NCBI GenBank assembly: GCA_001661245.1
Contig: KV454013.1
Coordinates: 1,224,841 to 1,282,322, forward strand
Source of the DNA: Pachysolen tannophilus NRRL Y-2460
Lineage: Eukaryota > Ascomycota > Pichiomycetes > Alaninales > Pachysolenaceae
Length of the DNA stretch: 57,482 nt
Reading direction: 5' to 3'
Below the pieces are notes generated by a model that saw only the letters and a list, made by a program, of their open reading frames with translations, was not told the DNA's origin and searched no databases. Positions 57,346 to 57,482 of the stretch are shown one piece after another (positions within the stretch are counted from its first letter, which is position 1; each line of letters opens with the position of its first letter). A program made the position numbers and the translations under genes.

Positions 57346-57482
57346 ACAATAATAATTAATGGAATATAAGTATCAGTTAATAAAATATAAAATTCAATAT
57401 TTCCAACAACATGACAAAGCAAGTATTTAATAATATAATAAAACTCAGAAATTAAAAGACAATAAAAAAAAAAANAAAAAAA

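Noticed and set aside
1-57482. tRNA genes, transposons, LTR or virus-derived elements, centromere
   Set aside because: No A/B-box pairs, no transposase or reverse-transcriptase reading frames, no long terminal repeats and no extended gene-free AT core other than 14.4-15.7 kb were seen.

Overview
The window is a compact, very AT-rich yeast nuclear segment (Saccharomycotina, ascomycete fungus). It carries about 33 protein-coding genes on both strands, short intergenic regions, and few, small introns that sit mostly at the 5' ends of genes. The introns have a consensus 5' splice site (GTAAGT in eight of nine, GTGAGT in one) and a TACTAAC or TATTAAC branch site. CTG codons are rare (I saw none in frame in the enolase, PDX3 and RPC37 genes). 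In MED7 a CTG lies where fungal Med7 proteins have the second Ser of SSLYP, so a CUG-Ser yeast (Candida/Debaryomyces side of the tree) is the best guess. That is an inference, not proof. I see no tRNA, rRNA, transposon, virus-derived element or CRISPR array.

Layout. 1-4.2 kb: the tail of an unidentified gene, a TMEM33/Pom33-type ER membrane protein with one intron, and a membrane-anchored histidine-phosphatase-like protein that has lost catalytic residues. 4.6-16.9 kb: KCS1 (inositol pyrophosphate synthesis), a degenerate Rho-like GTPase, DAD1 (kinetochore), TRM2 (tRNA m5U54), an unknown acidic protein with a RAD51AP1-like tail, and the fluoride exporter FEX1. 17.7-22.5 kb: enolase, PDX3, and a head-to-head pair of flavodoxin-like quinone reductases (PST2 and a CaaX-tailed YCP4-like protein). 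22.7-31.1 kb: DCC1, BUD3, a DUF2015 membrane protein and ATP11. 31.2-39.2 kb: PHA2, HRT1 (four exons), MED7, a xanthine dioxygenase, a METTL16-type RNA methyltransferase, MIX14, ZIM17 and PSF1. 39.6-40.1 kb: a scaffold gap of Ns whose two flanks are near-identical copies of the same 0.3 kb. 40.3-57.3 kb: WPL1/RAD61, DBP7, RPC37, GCN3, MEF2, RFA2, IRC20 and a possible small ORF at the end.

How the genes relate. This is ordinary core-genome housekeeping content, not a gene cluster, but regulation adds some themes. The MluI cell-cycle box ACGCGT was seen by eye only immediately upstream of the chromosome-cycle genes DAD1, DCC1, PSF1/WPL1 and RFA2. Two Yap1-type sites lie between the two quinone reductases. 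A METTL16-type U6 methyltransferase occurs together with uniformly +4A 5' splice sites.

The assembly carries homopolymer errors: the duplicated gap flanks differ by single bases, mostly within runs, and HRT1 has a one-base frame break in an A9 run. I found no convincing wholly new system. The best leads are the RAD51AP1-like motif protein, the pseudo-phosphatase, the degenerate Rho protein, the GGTGT array upstream of ATP11, and the stop-free in-frame intron of GCN3.
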